Notes under the pieces: model-generated
The model's database searches: none
The model's input: the letters and a program-made list of their open reading frames with translations, nothing else
Told to the model about the DNA's origin: nothing
Assembly: GCA_015679605.1 (NCBI GenBank)
Contig: JAAAVE010000473.1
Location: forward strand, 1 to 14,921
DNA: 14,921 nucleotides
DNA from: Podila epigama
Taxonomy: Eukaryota > Mortierellomycota > Mortierellomycetes > Mortierellales > Mortierellaceae
Direction of reading: 5' to 3'
Program-made: the position numbers and the translations under genes
Shown: positions 1 to 9,259 of the stretch, piece by piece
Position numbering within the stretch: the stretch's first letter is position 1
Layout of the letters: every line of letters starts with the position of its first letter

Positions 1-233
1 TTTTTTTTTTTTTTTCTTTCGCCTTGTGTTTTTTTTCTTCAGAGCAGCGGCCAGATTGTGTTCACATGACCGGGTCGAGACTAAGCCACAGGACTAGGCA
101 CATTTAAGGGGTATCAGCACCCTTTTCAACTCGAAGGAATCTCCAAGGTTCCATGCAGTCTTTCCAGTCTCCATCTTGCACTTTCACAAACTCATTCTAT
201 ACATTCCCACACACACACACACAATTAAGCATC
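1..233. other. 5' flank of the p23 gene
   Basis: This stretch lies upstream of the p23 start and opens with a run of 15 T. I see no coding region in it. An AC-dinucleotide run ends shortly before the start codon at 234, so the 3' part is probably the 5' leader. GAA and TTC trinucleotides occur around 125-170, but not in the 5-bp register expected of a heat-shock element. The promoter is presumably here, without a recognisable TATA box. Confidence 0.4.
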
Positions 234-677
234 ATGAGGTAAATGCAAGCACATGGAACATTCGTGTCATTGTCAACAAAAAGACACGCTCAAGAAGCGA
301 AATTAACTCTTGTTTTTTTTTTTTTTCTCTTCATGTCACTTTAGCACTCTTACTCCTTCTGGTTCGTCTCATTCTGATCACCTTATGAACAAGGTATAGA
401 AGCTAGAGGAAGCACTTTTTGACAGAATTACTCACAAGTATATCTTTTGAATATCGATTCTATTCATTTAGTTCGCTGGGCACAAAGAGCCGATATTGTC
501 TACTTGACCGTCGACATTTCTGATGCTACCCCCAAGGCAGACTTTACCGAGGACAAGGTCGATTTCTCGGCCACCGCTGGCGACAAGACTTATGCCTTTT
601 CCCTTGAGTTTAACAAGCCCATCGATAAGGATGTATGGATTCTTTTTTCTTTTTTTTTTCTTGATCCACTTGTCTTT

Positions 678-712
<35 letters not shown>

Positions 713-1362
713 AGATCCTTGTATTGGCATCGCCTTCAACAAGCAAATCTACATGTTGGGACGCGTCGTTCTTTCTCAATGGATCAATTATTCATGTTCT
801 AGAGATCTAATGTTATGTCCTTACTCTCTTTCATTTCTGGATTCGTTGACATTAGGCTGTCCATACCCATGCCACTGCTCGCGATATCACGTACACTTTG
901 AAGAAGAAGGAGGGCGGTGATTGGTGGCCCCGTTTGACCAAGGGATCCAGGCCAAGATTTGTTGGTACCGACTTTACTCGTTGGAAGGATGAGGATGATG
1001 AGGACGATGAGCCCGAACAGGACATGGGCGACGCTATGGGTGGTATGGGTGGTATGGGTGGTATGGGTGGTATGGGAGGTATGGGAGGTATGGGTGGTAT
1101 GGGAGGTATGGGTGGCATGGATCTCCAGGCCCTTATGGCCCAGATGGGTCAGGGTCAAGGCGGCGCACCAGGCATGGACTTTGGTGATGCAGATTCGGTA
1201 TGATGAAGTTTGCTGCTTTTTCTTTATTGCAACAATTCACTTTAATGCTTGCTCTGTTAGGTATCCCTTTTTTTTAACATATGCTTTGTTTCTTTATAGG
1301 ATGAGGAGGCTGATGATGATGAAGAGATCCCTGCCTTGGAAACCACTGAGGAGTCCAAGTAA
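234..1362 (+). CDS. sba1: p23/Sba1-type Hsp90 co-chaperone (CS domain)
   Basis: Cytosolic p23 family member, which binds ATP-bound Hsp90 and slows client release. Seen: five coding exons, 234-238, 345-361, 472-632, 856-1197 and 1300-1362, all with GT-AG borders and compatible phases, giving 195 aa. The protein starts MSTLTPSVRWAQR, with the family's WAQR block, continues through the CS beta-sandwich to WWPRLTKGSRPRF and FTRWKDEDDEDDE, then a Met-Gly-Gly repeat and an acidic tail ending EESK. WPRLTK and the F-x-x-W segment are the family signature. Human and yeast p23 show the same order of CS domain and acidic tail, and yeast Sba1 also has a Gly-rich repeat. Joining exon 3 directly to exon 4 gives the same spacing as human p23. 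The start is inferred: the ATG at 234 is followed by a strong GTAAAT donor and the frame closes only through the 17-nt exon. The donor of intron 2 (GTTCGT) is weak. The gene converges on the methyltransferase gene 88 bp away. Confidence 0.9.
239..471 (+). other. two introns flanking a 17-nt coding microexon in p23
   Basis: Intron 1 spans 239-344 (GTAAAT to TTTAG, with a run of T) and intron 2 spans 362-471 (GTTCGT to ATTTAG). The microexon 345-361 supplies codons 2-8 in part. With the 5-nt start exon it gives 22 nt, leaving phase 1, which exactly matches the partial codon at 472. An alternative donor with better consensus (GTATAG, after codon AAG) lies downstream, but using it would break the frame into WAQR. 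Confidence 0.75.
683..710 (+). repeat. (CT)14 microsatellite in p23 intron 3
   Basis: Fourteen perfect CT dinucleotides run into TTCAG inside the 223-nt intron 633-855. Together they look like a strong polypyrimidine tract plus acceptor. The acceptor that restores the p23 frame and length is the later ATTAG ending at 855. Confidence 0.85.
1036..1116 (+). repeat. nine-unit 9-bp coding minisatellite (Met-Gly-Gly)
   Basis: Nine consecutive copies of a 9-bp unit ATGGGTGGT or ATGGGAGGT (the last ends GGC) encode (MGG)9 and then MDLQ. Variation is almost confined to the third base of the first Gly codon, T or A. It sits between the acidic segment and the C-terminal tail of p23, where yeast Sba1 has Gly-Gly-Ala repeats. 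Confidence 0.9.
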
Positions 1363-1450
1363 ACAGTATGTCACTGAAAATAACTTTATACAGTAACAGC
1401 AATAAGATAAAAAAAAAAAAAGTGCGGCATCGATTTTTCTGTACCCTACT
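1363..1450. terminator. shared 3' spacer of two convergent genes
   Basis: An 88-bp gap between two convergent stop codons. On + it holds AATAAG (1401-1406), a near-consensus polyadenylation signal 40 nt past the p23 stop, directly followed by a run of 13 A (1409-1421). The 3' ends of both transcripts probably overlap here. Confidence 0.45.
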
Positions 1451-2989
1451 TTATTGTGTTTTCAGATGCGGACTATGAACAACAATGTTCATTCCGTCAA
1501 AGGGCAAAAAGCTCTTGCTCATGGGAACTGGTGAATCCTTCTCCATCAAGTACTGGATAAAATCTAATGTTGTATTGACATCACCACCGTCCTTGAGTCT
1601 TCGCTCGGGATTCTCGTGGGCAAAGACACAGCATGGTACAACTGCAAAGGGCTTTCCATACTTTAAAGCCATGTCGACTGTTGGTTCTGTTGCCTGATCT
1701 GGATGCATGCCAATTAGGATCGAGGTTGACTCAAGAACGCCTGGGAACTGAGACTCAAATTGGTCGTTCATCAAGGTCGAAAGGCGGGGCACTACAAATT
1801 GTTCGAGCTGTTGCTTCTTGAGTCGCCGTCTCTCCTTTTTCTTGGTATCATTGTCATCAGGGCACTCTGTCGTCTTTGAATTAGTGGTGGTATTGGCGCC
1901 ATCATTGCAAATGGGATCATCCTGTGATTGTACATAAGACGCAGCCTCTTTGCTGTGAGTAAAGGATGGATTGTGTATATGTTTTCTATAAAAATGACCG
2001 TCTCCGCCAGCCTCAATGTCCAACTGCTTCTGAATGACATCCATTAGATTCTTGCGTTGATAGGGCTTGTCCCGTCGAACGTTGGGTTCCACCACAGTGG
2101 AGCGAATGCCAAACATATGGGTCAGAAAGAGCGAAATCTCGCCTTTGCCTCCTGCAATATCCAAGACTCCAGAGCCCGAATTGAGGAAGTCGCGACCATA
2201 AGTCTCTACGAGCCAACGACAAAAGATGAGCGCACGTTGAGAGTGAGGGACCTTTGAAGACGTTGCATGTGGATCATCATGGATCTGTGCCCGCTGTTTC
2301 CGATTGAGGGTACGCTCTTTGACCCATAGCTCTTGGATCCGATTGTACTCTTCGCCTGTCGGGTGTTTGAGGCTACAGTCGTCCTTGACGCATTTGTATG
2401 AGTTGATCCAAAATTTACAATAGTCCCGCCATGTCTCTGACAGAGGTCTGTCCATGCTTGGAGGTTCTGCTACTGTATCATCATTGGTATTGGCTGAACT
2501 GGCTGATGCGTCATTGGATGCCTCAGTTATGGGCGAACTCTGTGCTGTCTCCTTCATGCCCATGGCTGGTTCAGAGGGAAATGGGTCGAATCCTGGCCAA
2601 GCATTCTCTACTTCAAAGTCGACGGCCTGAAAGACACAATGGTCTCGTTTGTTTCGTTCTTCTTCAGAAGCAGGAAAACAGGACAACTCAATTATGTCAC
2701 CACGCTTGCTCCGTTTCCATAGTTTTGTGAGCTCGAGATCGGTCAAGGTGGGAATGTCAGTGCGGACATCGTCGGATCGAAAGAGGATGGTGAACTTTGT
2801 GTCCTTGTCAATGCGCAAGTCCATGAAGAATAGTCGGCGGTAACATTTGCGGAGATGGACAATCTGACCCTTCAGTCGTATATCAGAACAGACACTGGTG
2901 TTGATGGTGGTATCAAAAGAGTCCAAGACATGGATACTGTTTGGATCTTGGGTTGTGTCCAAAGCAGATGGATGAGTGCTCGATGGCAT
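1451..2989 (-). CDS. putative SAM-dependent methyltransferase with OB-like and CCCH zinc-finger-like regions
   Basis: Intronless 512-aa protein starting at the CAT at 2987-2989 (MPSSTHPS). Seen: residues 37-128 form a beta-rich block (IRLKGQIVHLRKC, FFMDLRI, KRGDIIELSCFP) resembling the OB fold of tRNA-binding proteins. A low-complexity linker follows. C191-x8-C200-x4-C205-x3-H209 resembles a CCCH zinc finger. Then come a helical segment (YGRDFLN) and VLDIAGGKGE (275-284), the glycine-rich motif I of class I SAM methyltransferases. A charged insert precedes GMHPDQATEP (427-436) and KPFAVVPCCVF (446-456), a Pro-Cys-Cys motif that could be catalytic or metal-binding. A nucleic-acid substrate, perhaps tRNA, is inferred from the OB-like and zinc-finger-like parts. 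I do not recognise a named orthologue. It is divergent from the 4687 gene and convergent with p23. Confidence 0.82.
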   Translation of the reverse strand: MPSSTHPSALDTTQDPNSIHVLDSFDTTINTSVCSDIRLKGQIVHLRKCYRRLFFMDLRIDKDTKFTILFRSDDVRTDIPTLTDLELTKLWKRSKRGDIIELSCFPASEEERNKRDHCVFQAVDFEVENAWPGFDPFPSEPAMGMKETAQSSPITEASNDASASSANTNDDTVAEPPSMDRPLSETWRDYCKFWINSYKCVKDDCSLKHPTGEEYNRIQELWVKERTLNRKQRAQIHDDPHATSSKVPHSQRALIFCRWLVETYGRDFLNSGSGVLDIAGGKGEISLFLTHMFGIRSTVVEPNVRRDKPYQRKNLMDVIQKQLDIEAGGDGHFYRKHIHNPSFTHSKEAASYVQSQDDPICNDGANTTTNSKTTECPDDNDTKKKERRRLKKQQLEQFVVPRLSTLMNDQFESQFPGVLESTSILIGMHPDQATEPTVDMALKYGKPFAVVPCCVFAHENPERRLKDGGDVNTTLDFIQYLMEKDSPVPMSKSFLPFDGMNIVVHSPHLKTQ

Positions 2990-4320
2990 TGGCAGAAATA
3001 GTCTACACTTGTTTTACAGTTCAAGCTGCATTTTTTGGGGTGTTGGAAAGGAGGCAGGATTTACAGAAACATTTTTACCCAATGGCTCCAGAGTGAGAGG
3101 AAATAATCATTTTCCTTTTGATATCATGCCTTGAATAAAGACATTGTTTGACTTTCCTGATCAACGACAATGAGCAGGTGAATGAGAATGAAGCGCTCTC
3201 AGTGCATGTCTAGAAGTGTGTTTCTGATGTGTTCATGTATGCCATTTATATTGTATGTGTTATTGGGTACAACCGACAATAGAATGCTTGATTCTGGCAG
3301 TAATGCTTCCAGTGGAGGAGATGCATCGAGATGAGATTGCCAATGACGCATGTTGTCCTCCTCGATATTTGCGCACAGACATCAACATGTGTGGTGTATG
3401 CTTGATGGGTTCAGAAGTGCCGTTGCTTTCGGTTGGCATGTTGGGGGCCGAGATGCAGGACTATATAGAGTGATTGGCGTCCTCGAAGTTGGCATAGCGT
3501 GTGCCCCACATGTTGTACGCAAATACACCTTCACGGACGCAGATGAGCACACAAACATAAACATAAACATGGACAAGACGGACAAATATTCATGGAAACA
3601 TTGGCAAAACACACGCACAGAAAGACGCAAACATGGACACAAACACAACACATTCACGCGAAACGCATACATGATACAACACAAACTAACCTAGACAACA
3701 CCCAAAAATCAAAATAACGTGGGCTTTGATACAAGCACAGCATTGGTATTTTTGCCGTTTTTTTTTCTCCTAAGCTCTGTGGGATGTGGGAACCAGGCAC
3801 GCTAGCGCGTTTTGGAAGCGTGGGCTCCGACTTTCTAATTGTGCCTAGGGACAAAGATTAAGAGAGAAAGTGATGTCATTCTGCCGGAAAAAGAGCGGGG
3901 GACAATTTCTTTTGTGATGATTGTCTTTAACCCCGACTGTGTAGAGTGGAGGAGCAGAGTAAAGAGTGGGCGAAAGGCAGCTCATGGTGGCAGCCAATGA
4001 TAAGGCATGAACCGAGACTTGGATGAGATCACACGCATGGTCCGCATTCATGGGGCACCAGAGCGATGATGCGGATGTTTGTTTAGTGCTATTATTTTAT
4101 TATTTTAGTGTATGTTATTTGCTGTTGTAACTCTTAGTCGATCCAGTCCACATCGACAATAGGTAGAGTTACTCGTACCCAGCCATCATGCATTTTCAAC
4201 GCCAGCCAGAGCCAGAGGCAAAGCCAAAGCCCCTTGGAAATCACCGCCTGGGGCTGAATGCAAATACACCATGTTCAATGCCATCATACAAGGAGAGAAT
4301 AGTGAGTGTTAAACCGAAAA
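2990..4320. other. divergent intergenic region, no supported gene
   Basis: This is the upstream region of the methyltransferase gene (-) and, further right, of the transporter gene (+). Open frames are short and I found no convincing gene. A 59-codon frame on - (3260-3439) and a short -strand frame ending FEDANHSI (stop near 3468) look slightly protein-like but lack clear splice partners. From about 3540 to 3700 the + strand is A/C-rich with ACAAAC and CATAAA runs. A CCAAT sequence occurs near 3993 and an ATTATTTT repeat near 4090. No tRNA was found. Confidence 0.5.
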
Positions 4321-4686
4321 TACGATCAAAGACACGCTCATATACCATTCAGACACACACATTCATTCACACATTCACACACATATTCACACAAGAAAAA
4401 AAAAAAAAACGGTGTCACTCATCTCCAATCCCAATCCAATACATTTTAAAATATTTTTTTTTATTTCATTTCTTTCTTTCTTTCTTTTCTACTTCTTGAC
4501 ACCAACATCGAGTCCTTCTTCACTCACTCGCTCACTCTGTTACTCTCACAATTATACACACACAAATACACACTATCTCTCGCACTCATACACATACTCA
4601 TCCGCACACAACACACGCACATTTACACACACCACGTAAACACATAAACACATAAAAATTTACACTGGTGAACACGTTCATCCACC
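4321..4686 (+). promoter_or_regulatory. G-depleted promoter/leader of the transporter gene
   Basis: By my count there are only about 21 G in 366 nt on the + strand. The sequence is made of CACACA and TTCACAC runs, a run of about 14 A, a TTTC repeat, CACTCACTCGCTCACTC, and ACACACATTTACAC just before the start. This is typical of an unstructured fungal 5' leader, though the transcription start cannot be placed from sequence. Confidence 0.45.
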
Positions 4687-5687
4687 ATGGACAATCGTGC
4701 CAGAACCCCATCTGCATCGTCATTAGACGGCCACACCACAGTCAACATGTCTCTAAGCGACTCGCTCAAAAGTGACCCCTCCACCTCCTCCACCTCAGGC
4801 GTGTCCCGGTCACAATCCACAAAACGTCTCTTGACCCCACTTGTCATCAACACAGATACACCCGTCCCCAAAATCGACGAAGAACATCTGCACGCGATTG
4901 TAGGACAACACCTGGCCTTGACCCCAACCATCCCCGAACCAGAGACTATCCTCCCTACCTCGCCTTACTCTGCAACATCCGCTCCCCTCAGCAGTGCACG
5001 CACGTCGCCCGTCTTATTCTCGTCTGGCCCAGACGCAGGTGTGTCAGTCACCACACTGGCACCTTCAACAGTCGTAGATATGCAGTCTCAACCACAAGAC
5101 AAGATTGCACCAGACGCCCTTCCCACTAATATGGCTGTCAGTCCAAGGATCCCTCCATCTGAACAGCTCGACACCCAGGGGTTGCCGACGCATTTCCAGC
5201 TCCAAGGAGGCGACGCAGCCAACGAGGTATACAAGTGGCACGCCAAGGAGACGGAACGACGAACAATGAACCGGTCGAATACATACCATGCACCGTTGCA
5301 CGAAGACGCAGAAATTGCGCAAATCAAGGCGCCAGGCGGGTTCCGACGTCATTTCATTCAACAGGATGCTGCCGCACGTGGTGAACCTGCTCCAGAACTG
5401 CCCGCAAAGTCGTTCATCCACTTTCTAGGAATGTTTAACTTGTACGAGATGGATCACTTTGCTGGCGAAGACTTTCACTCGATTCCTCGAAGATCAGTGG
5501 TGGTGCCACGGGACATGGAAAAGCGCATGTCCATGGGCAGTATCACAGTCAAACCCTTCTTGGCAGGTCAACATATCGAAGACGATGAGGAGGTCATTGA
5601 AGCGCCCGAGGAAAAGATTTCGTTCGGCCAGGCCGTTGGCATGCTGTTTAAAGCGTAGGTGTTACACACACATTTTTCTCCATTTCT

Positions 5688-5720
<33 letters not shown>

Positions 5721-7263
5721 TGGCACTCCAAATTGGACGCACAGACAAACGAAAAAAACAGACTGACATGCTATACCGAAAGAGGTTAGCATTGTGTCTG
5801 GTTTGGTCTGGGTATCTGTTGAAGTTTTTTGGAGCTGGCGGACTGGGGTCCATGTCTTGGAGGAAGAGACTTGTCTCGTTTAAGAAGAAAAGAAAGTACA
5901 TATGCTAACCATGAGCCTATGCCTTTGTCCTTTTTGAACTGAATTGCTTTTGTAGATTCATTGCCTCTGGAATCCTCTTCCTGCCCAATGCCTTCAAGAA
6001 CGGTGGTATTCTCTTTTCGCCACTATTCATGACCCTAATTGCTGTCTTGTGTTTGCATTCTTTTCTGCTACTGGTCAAATGTCGAGACGTACACCCTGGT
6101 TCCTTTGGTGACATTGGTCAGCACTTTTACGGTCGCTGGATGCGCTACATCGTTCTCTTTGCCATTGCCATTTCACAGTTTGGTTTCTGCGCGTAAGTTT
6201 AGAGTACTTTCTTCACCTTTGGTTATTTTTAAGTTTCGACTTATATTTTTGATTGTAGTTTTCATGTAAAGGGCGATGATTCTCTTTGGTCTCTAACACA
6301 CACGTTACATTCTTTTTTTTTCTTCTCAAAACAACCACCAAATACAATAGTGGATATGTCATCTTTGTTGCTCAGCAAATGGCCATTGTGGTGGATAGCT
6401 TCGGAGGCCGTAGTTTGGACAAGCTTGTGTGGATTGCCATCTTCTTTGTCATCTTGGTGCCATTCACCCTTATCCGGAACATTAGCAAACTCGGCTACAG
6501 TGCCCTCATTGCCGACCTGTGCATCATTGTTGGTCTCGTCTACCTGTATGCGTACGATATCAAGCAGCTCGTCATTAATCAGGGCTCGCCTATGCCACTC
6601 CAGCTTTTCAACTCCAAGGATTTTGGCCTCTTTATTGGCACTGCCGTATTCTCTTATGAGGGTATTGGTATGGTGATTCCCATCTGCAGTAGCATGGCTA
6701 ACCCCAAGCAATTCCCTCGTGCACTGACAATTGTGCTCTCGGTCGTCTGTTGCCTGCTCGTCAGCTTTGGTTGTCTCGGCTACGCTGCCTATGGCGACAG
6801 AGTCGAGACCATTGTCCTCGACAATTTGCCTCACGAATCTAGTGGTGAAAAGGCTGGCAAAAACGCAATCCAGATCTTGTACATCATTGCCATTTTTTTG
6901 ACTACGCCGCTGATGCTCTTCCCTTGCATCCGCATCATCGAGTCAGCCGTCTTCAAGGCTGTCGGCCCTGGTCCTGCTACAAAGACTCGTCTTTTGAAGG
7001 AAAATGTGGTCCGTATCCTGATTGATCTTGCAGTTGCTGCTGTTGCCTTTGCTGGTTACACCAAGCTCGATATTTTCATCTCGTTTGTCGGGTCTTTTGC
7101 TTGTGCGCCGCTGTTGTTCATCTTCCCACCATTGTTCCACCTGCGCGCATTCCCCGACCAGCCCACCTGGCGCAAGGCCTCAGATATTGCCTTGATCCTC
7201 TTTGGATTCCTGGTCTTTTTCTATACCCTTGTCACCACCATCCAGAGCTTTTCCAGGCACTAG
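4687..7263 (+). CDS. avt3: vacuolar amino-acid transporter, Avt3/Avt4-like (Aa_trans / AAAP family)
   Basis: Three exons, 4687-5654, 5956-6192 and 6351-7263, with introns GTAGGT-TGTAG and GTAAGT-AATAG, give 705 aa. Yeast Avt3 and Avt4 are about 700 aa. The start ATG at 4687 follows CCACC. Residues 1-300 are a Ser/Thr/Pro-rich cytosolic tail, including RSQSTKRLLTPLVINTDTP and IPRRSVVVPRD. The block EEKISFGQAVGMLFKAFIASGILFLPNAF spans the exon junction and matches the conserved first membrane helix of the family. About eleven hydrophobic helices follow to residue 705, including FSYEGIGMVIPI and FISFVGSFACAPLLFIFPP. Yeast Avt3 and Avt4 export amino acids from the vacuole, and the same role is inferred here. 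The N-terminal tail is a likely site of phosphorylation control. It is convergent with the - gene at 7484. Avt3 and Avt4 cannot be told apart from this sequence. Confidence 0.9.
5693..5720 (+). repeat. (AC)14 microsatellite in transporter intron 1
   Basis: Fourteen perfect AC dinucleotides lie about 40 nt into the 301-nt intron 5655-5955. They are non-coding and probably length-variable between isolates. Confidence 0.85.
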
Positions 7264-7311
7264 AGAAAATCACAGCAACGAACAACTGTTAAATGTATCA
7301 GAATTATTTAA

Positions 7312-7317
7312 AATAAA
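7312..7317 (+). terminator. polyadenylation signal AATAAA for the transporter
   Basis: A canonical AATAAA lies 49 nt after the stop at 7263, in an A/T-rich context. Confidence 0.55.
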
Positions 7318-7413
7318 CAAGCACTAATTTCATATATTTCATGTTGTATGTGCAAGCACATTTGTGAGAGTGTGTGTGCTCGTTGGCAATGCTTAATCTG
7401 CAAATGAGCTTGA

Positions 7414-7419
7414 TTTATT
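7414..7419 (-). terminator. polyadenylation signal AATAAA for the - gene ending at 7484
   Basis: TTTATT on +, read as AATAAA on -, lies 65 nt past the stop of the - gene. The two convergent transcripts therefore have separate signals within the 220-bp spacer 7264-7483. Confidence 0.5.
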
Positions 7420-7483
7420 TATAATGTGTAGAGAAATATACAAGAGAAAAACGACTGACTGCAGACTGACAGCTAATTTTATG

Positions 7484-9259
7484 CTAACGGTTTTCCCAAA
7501 AGTCCTCGCCTTCGTCATCATCCGCAATGGCACCACCATATCGACCATCTTCATTTATAGTCTCGGACTCATCCTCGCCTAGGTCCAGCCCGGCGGCATC
7601 TTGGAACTCGCGCTGATTCTCGAGCCGCAAGTGCATATTGTGCAGGTTGGCCTCTTCTTCTTCGGACATGGCAGTAATGTCACGCTCAGGATCACCATAG
7701 GGAGAGTCCCGGTCGCGGTCACTCTCATTGTCACTAGCATTTGAGAGGCGGTGCATCGATCGATGATGATGTCGACGAGATACAGCTTCTCCTGCTGCCC
7801 GTCGAATGTCTTCCTCAATCGAGCTTCGTTTCCGGTACACTGGGTCGCTGCGGCGAGGAGACGATGACACCGAATCTGGATTGGAGCCAATACGGCTATC
7901 CCCATCATCCAATTCATCCTCAAGCTCTTCTTTGTCCCAATCGTGTATAATCGGGTCCTCTGGTAGTAATGCAATGTCATCTGGTTCGTCCATCGCTTTT
8001 TCTTTTTTGCCTGTTACGATGACTGGCGTGTCCTCATCGTTATCGTTGTTCTTGTCTTCATCATCGCCTTGCTGTTGGCTGGTGCTGGCTCGTCTTGCCT
8101 GTTCTATCAACGTTTCGGACTCTTGTTCATCCAGCAGCTGGATTCGGATTGGACGCTGGATACTGTTCTTGCGTTGTCGCTTCATTTCGCCTATACTACT
8201 ATGGCTAGAAGAGGATGACGATTCTTGGCGCGGGAGATGAGGTCGGGCGGTATGAGAGGGAGGTATGAAGAGAGTTGACTTTGGCGTGGATGGCGCAACT
8301 GTTGTCGGTGACGTCGCTGTAAGAGGTCCTTTCAAGCGTAAAGTGTCGTTGGTGTCGTCTGCCACGATCTTGGTCTTTAAGAAACCCGAATTATCTACTA
8401 AACATAAAAAAGTAGCCAGCAAAAACAGAATATTATAGAAAGGATATACAAGAAAAAAAATAATCATGTCACCAGAACGTCGTTAGTAGGCAAAGAAACT
8501 CTTTTTTTTTTTTTTTGCCTGCCAATGTAAAGAAGAGGAAAGACAACCGATGTGACGACATCATTTACAAATGACCGTTGCAAACCTGCGCCCACTCAAA
8601 CATTTAGCCAACATCAAACATACAACACAAAATTACTTACTCTTGGCATGCTGACGGGGAGCATTAGCTTTAGAGTGGACAGGTTCATCGACAGACATAT
8701 CCATGGCCAGATTGGAAGCTGAAGAGTCCACTGGTTCTCCATATTTATGAATGGCACGTATCTCGTCAAGGTAGACGGGTTCACGGTGGCTGGTGTGAGG
8801 CATGAGCTCAGCCATTGAGCGTCTTCTAGTACGATGCAGGTGAGGCTGAGACTCAAGGTCCTCTGGGGAAGTCGGCTGAAGGACTGGGTCCAGATGAGCA
8901 AGGTCGGATTGGGAGACAGTGTTCTCAGAAGAGTAGCGAGCACGCTTGGCTGTTCTCTCCTTAGTGGTGAGGCTGTGCGGTGCGTCATGGGCGATGGCCT
9001 GGTTGGCCTTGTCGACGCGCTCGTCAAGGTTATGAGCGTCGTCCATGATTAGATAGTCGGATTGGAGAACGGCACTGCTTGGGGCCATGCCGTTGATGTC
9101 ACTACTGTCCACAAACTCTGTTTCAATGGCAGCTAGGGAGCGCTTGGTGTAGCCCTTGGTGAGCATGACCTCGGGTGCAGGTGTAGCGGTGCTAGTTGTG
9201 GTTGGGATAGAACCGTGAGGCGCGGGCGGCCCCGCCAAAGGAGCATCTGAGGTTTCCAT
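7484..9259 (-). CDS. unrecognised, largely disordered acidic protein, possibly nuclear
   Basis: Two exons on -, 9259-8641 and 8397-7484, joined across a 243-nt intron (GTAAGT donor, TTTAG acceptor, phase 1), giving 510 aa. The start METSDAPLAG at 9259 opens the frame. Residues 1-200 are Ala/Ser/Pro-rich with a basic KERTAKRARY and RTRRRSMAEL. After the junction (DNSGFLKTKI) come a Ser run with MKRQRKNSIQRP, a Gln/Asp-rich stretch, the acidic block DWDKEELEDELDDGD, an Arg/His-rich SRRHHHRSMHR and a conserved-looking helical end (EEEEANLHNMHLRLENQREF) finishing DDDEGEDFWENR. Alternating basic clusters and acidic tracts suggest a nuclear or chromatin-associated protein. This is inference, as I recognise no family. 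The second frame extended upstream to 8467 begins with a false hydrophobic segment that is really translated intron. Convergent with the transporter gene. Confidence 0.75.

Noticed and set aside
120-175. Heat-shock element upstream of p23
   Set aside because: GAA and TTC units are present but not in the 5-bp alternating register needed for HSF binding.
799-1158. - strand frame rich in His-Thr repeats and another rich in Pro-Ile repeats
   Set aside because: Both are antisense readings of the ATGGGTGGT minisatellite of p23.
3795-3835. tRNA-like GC-rich stretch around GCACGCTAGCGCG
   Set aside because: The A-box match is partial and there is no B box on either strand nearby.
4188-4499. 103-codon + frame beginning MHFQRQPEPEAKPKP
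   Set aside because: Most of it is translated CA-, A- and T-rich leader. The start holds an imperfect CCAGAG/CCAAAG repeat. No domain or splice evidence.
7484-8467. A separate - gene starting MIIFFLVYPFYN with an N-terminal membrane anchor
   Set aside because: The hydrophobic start is translation of the T-rich 3' part of an intron. The acceptor at 8398 joins in phase to the exon ending at 8641.
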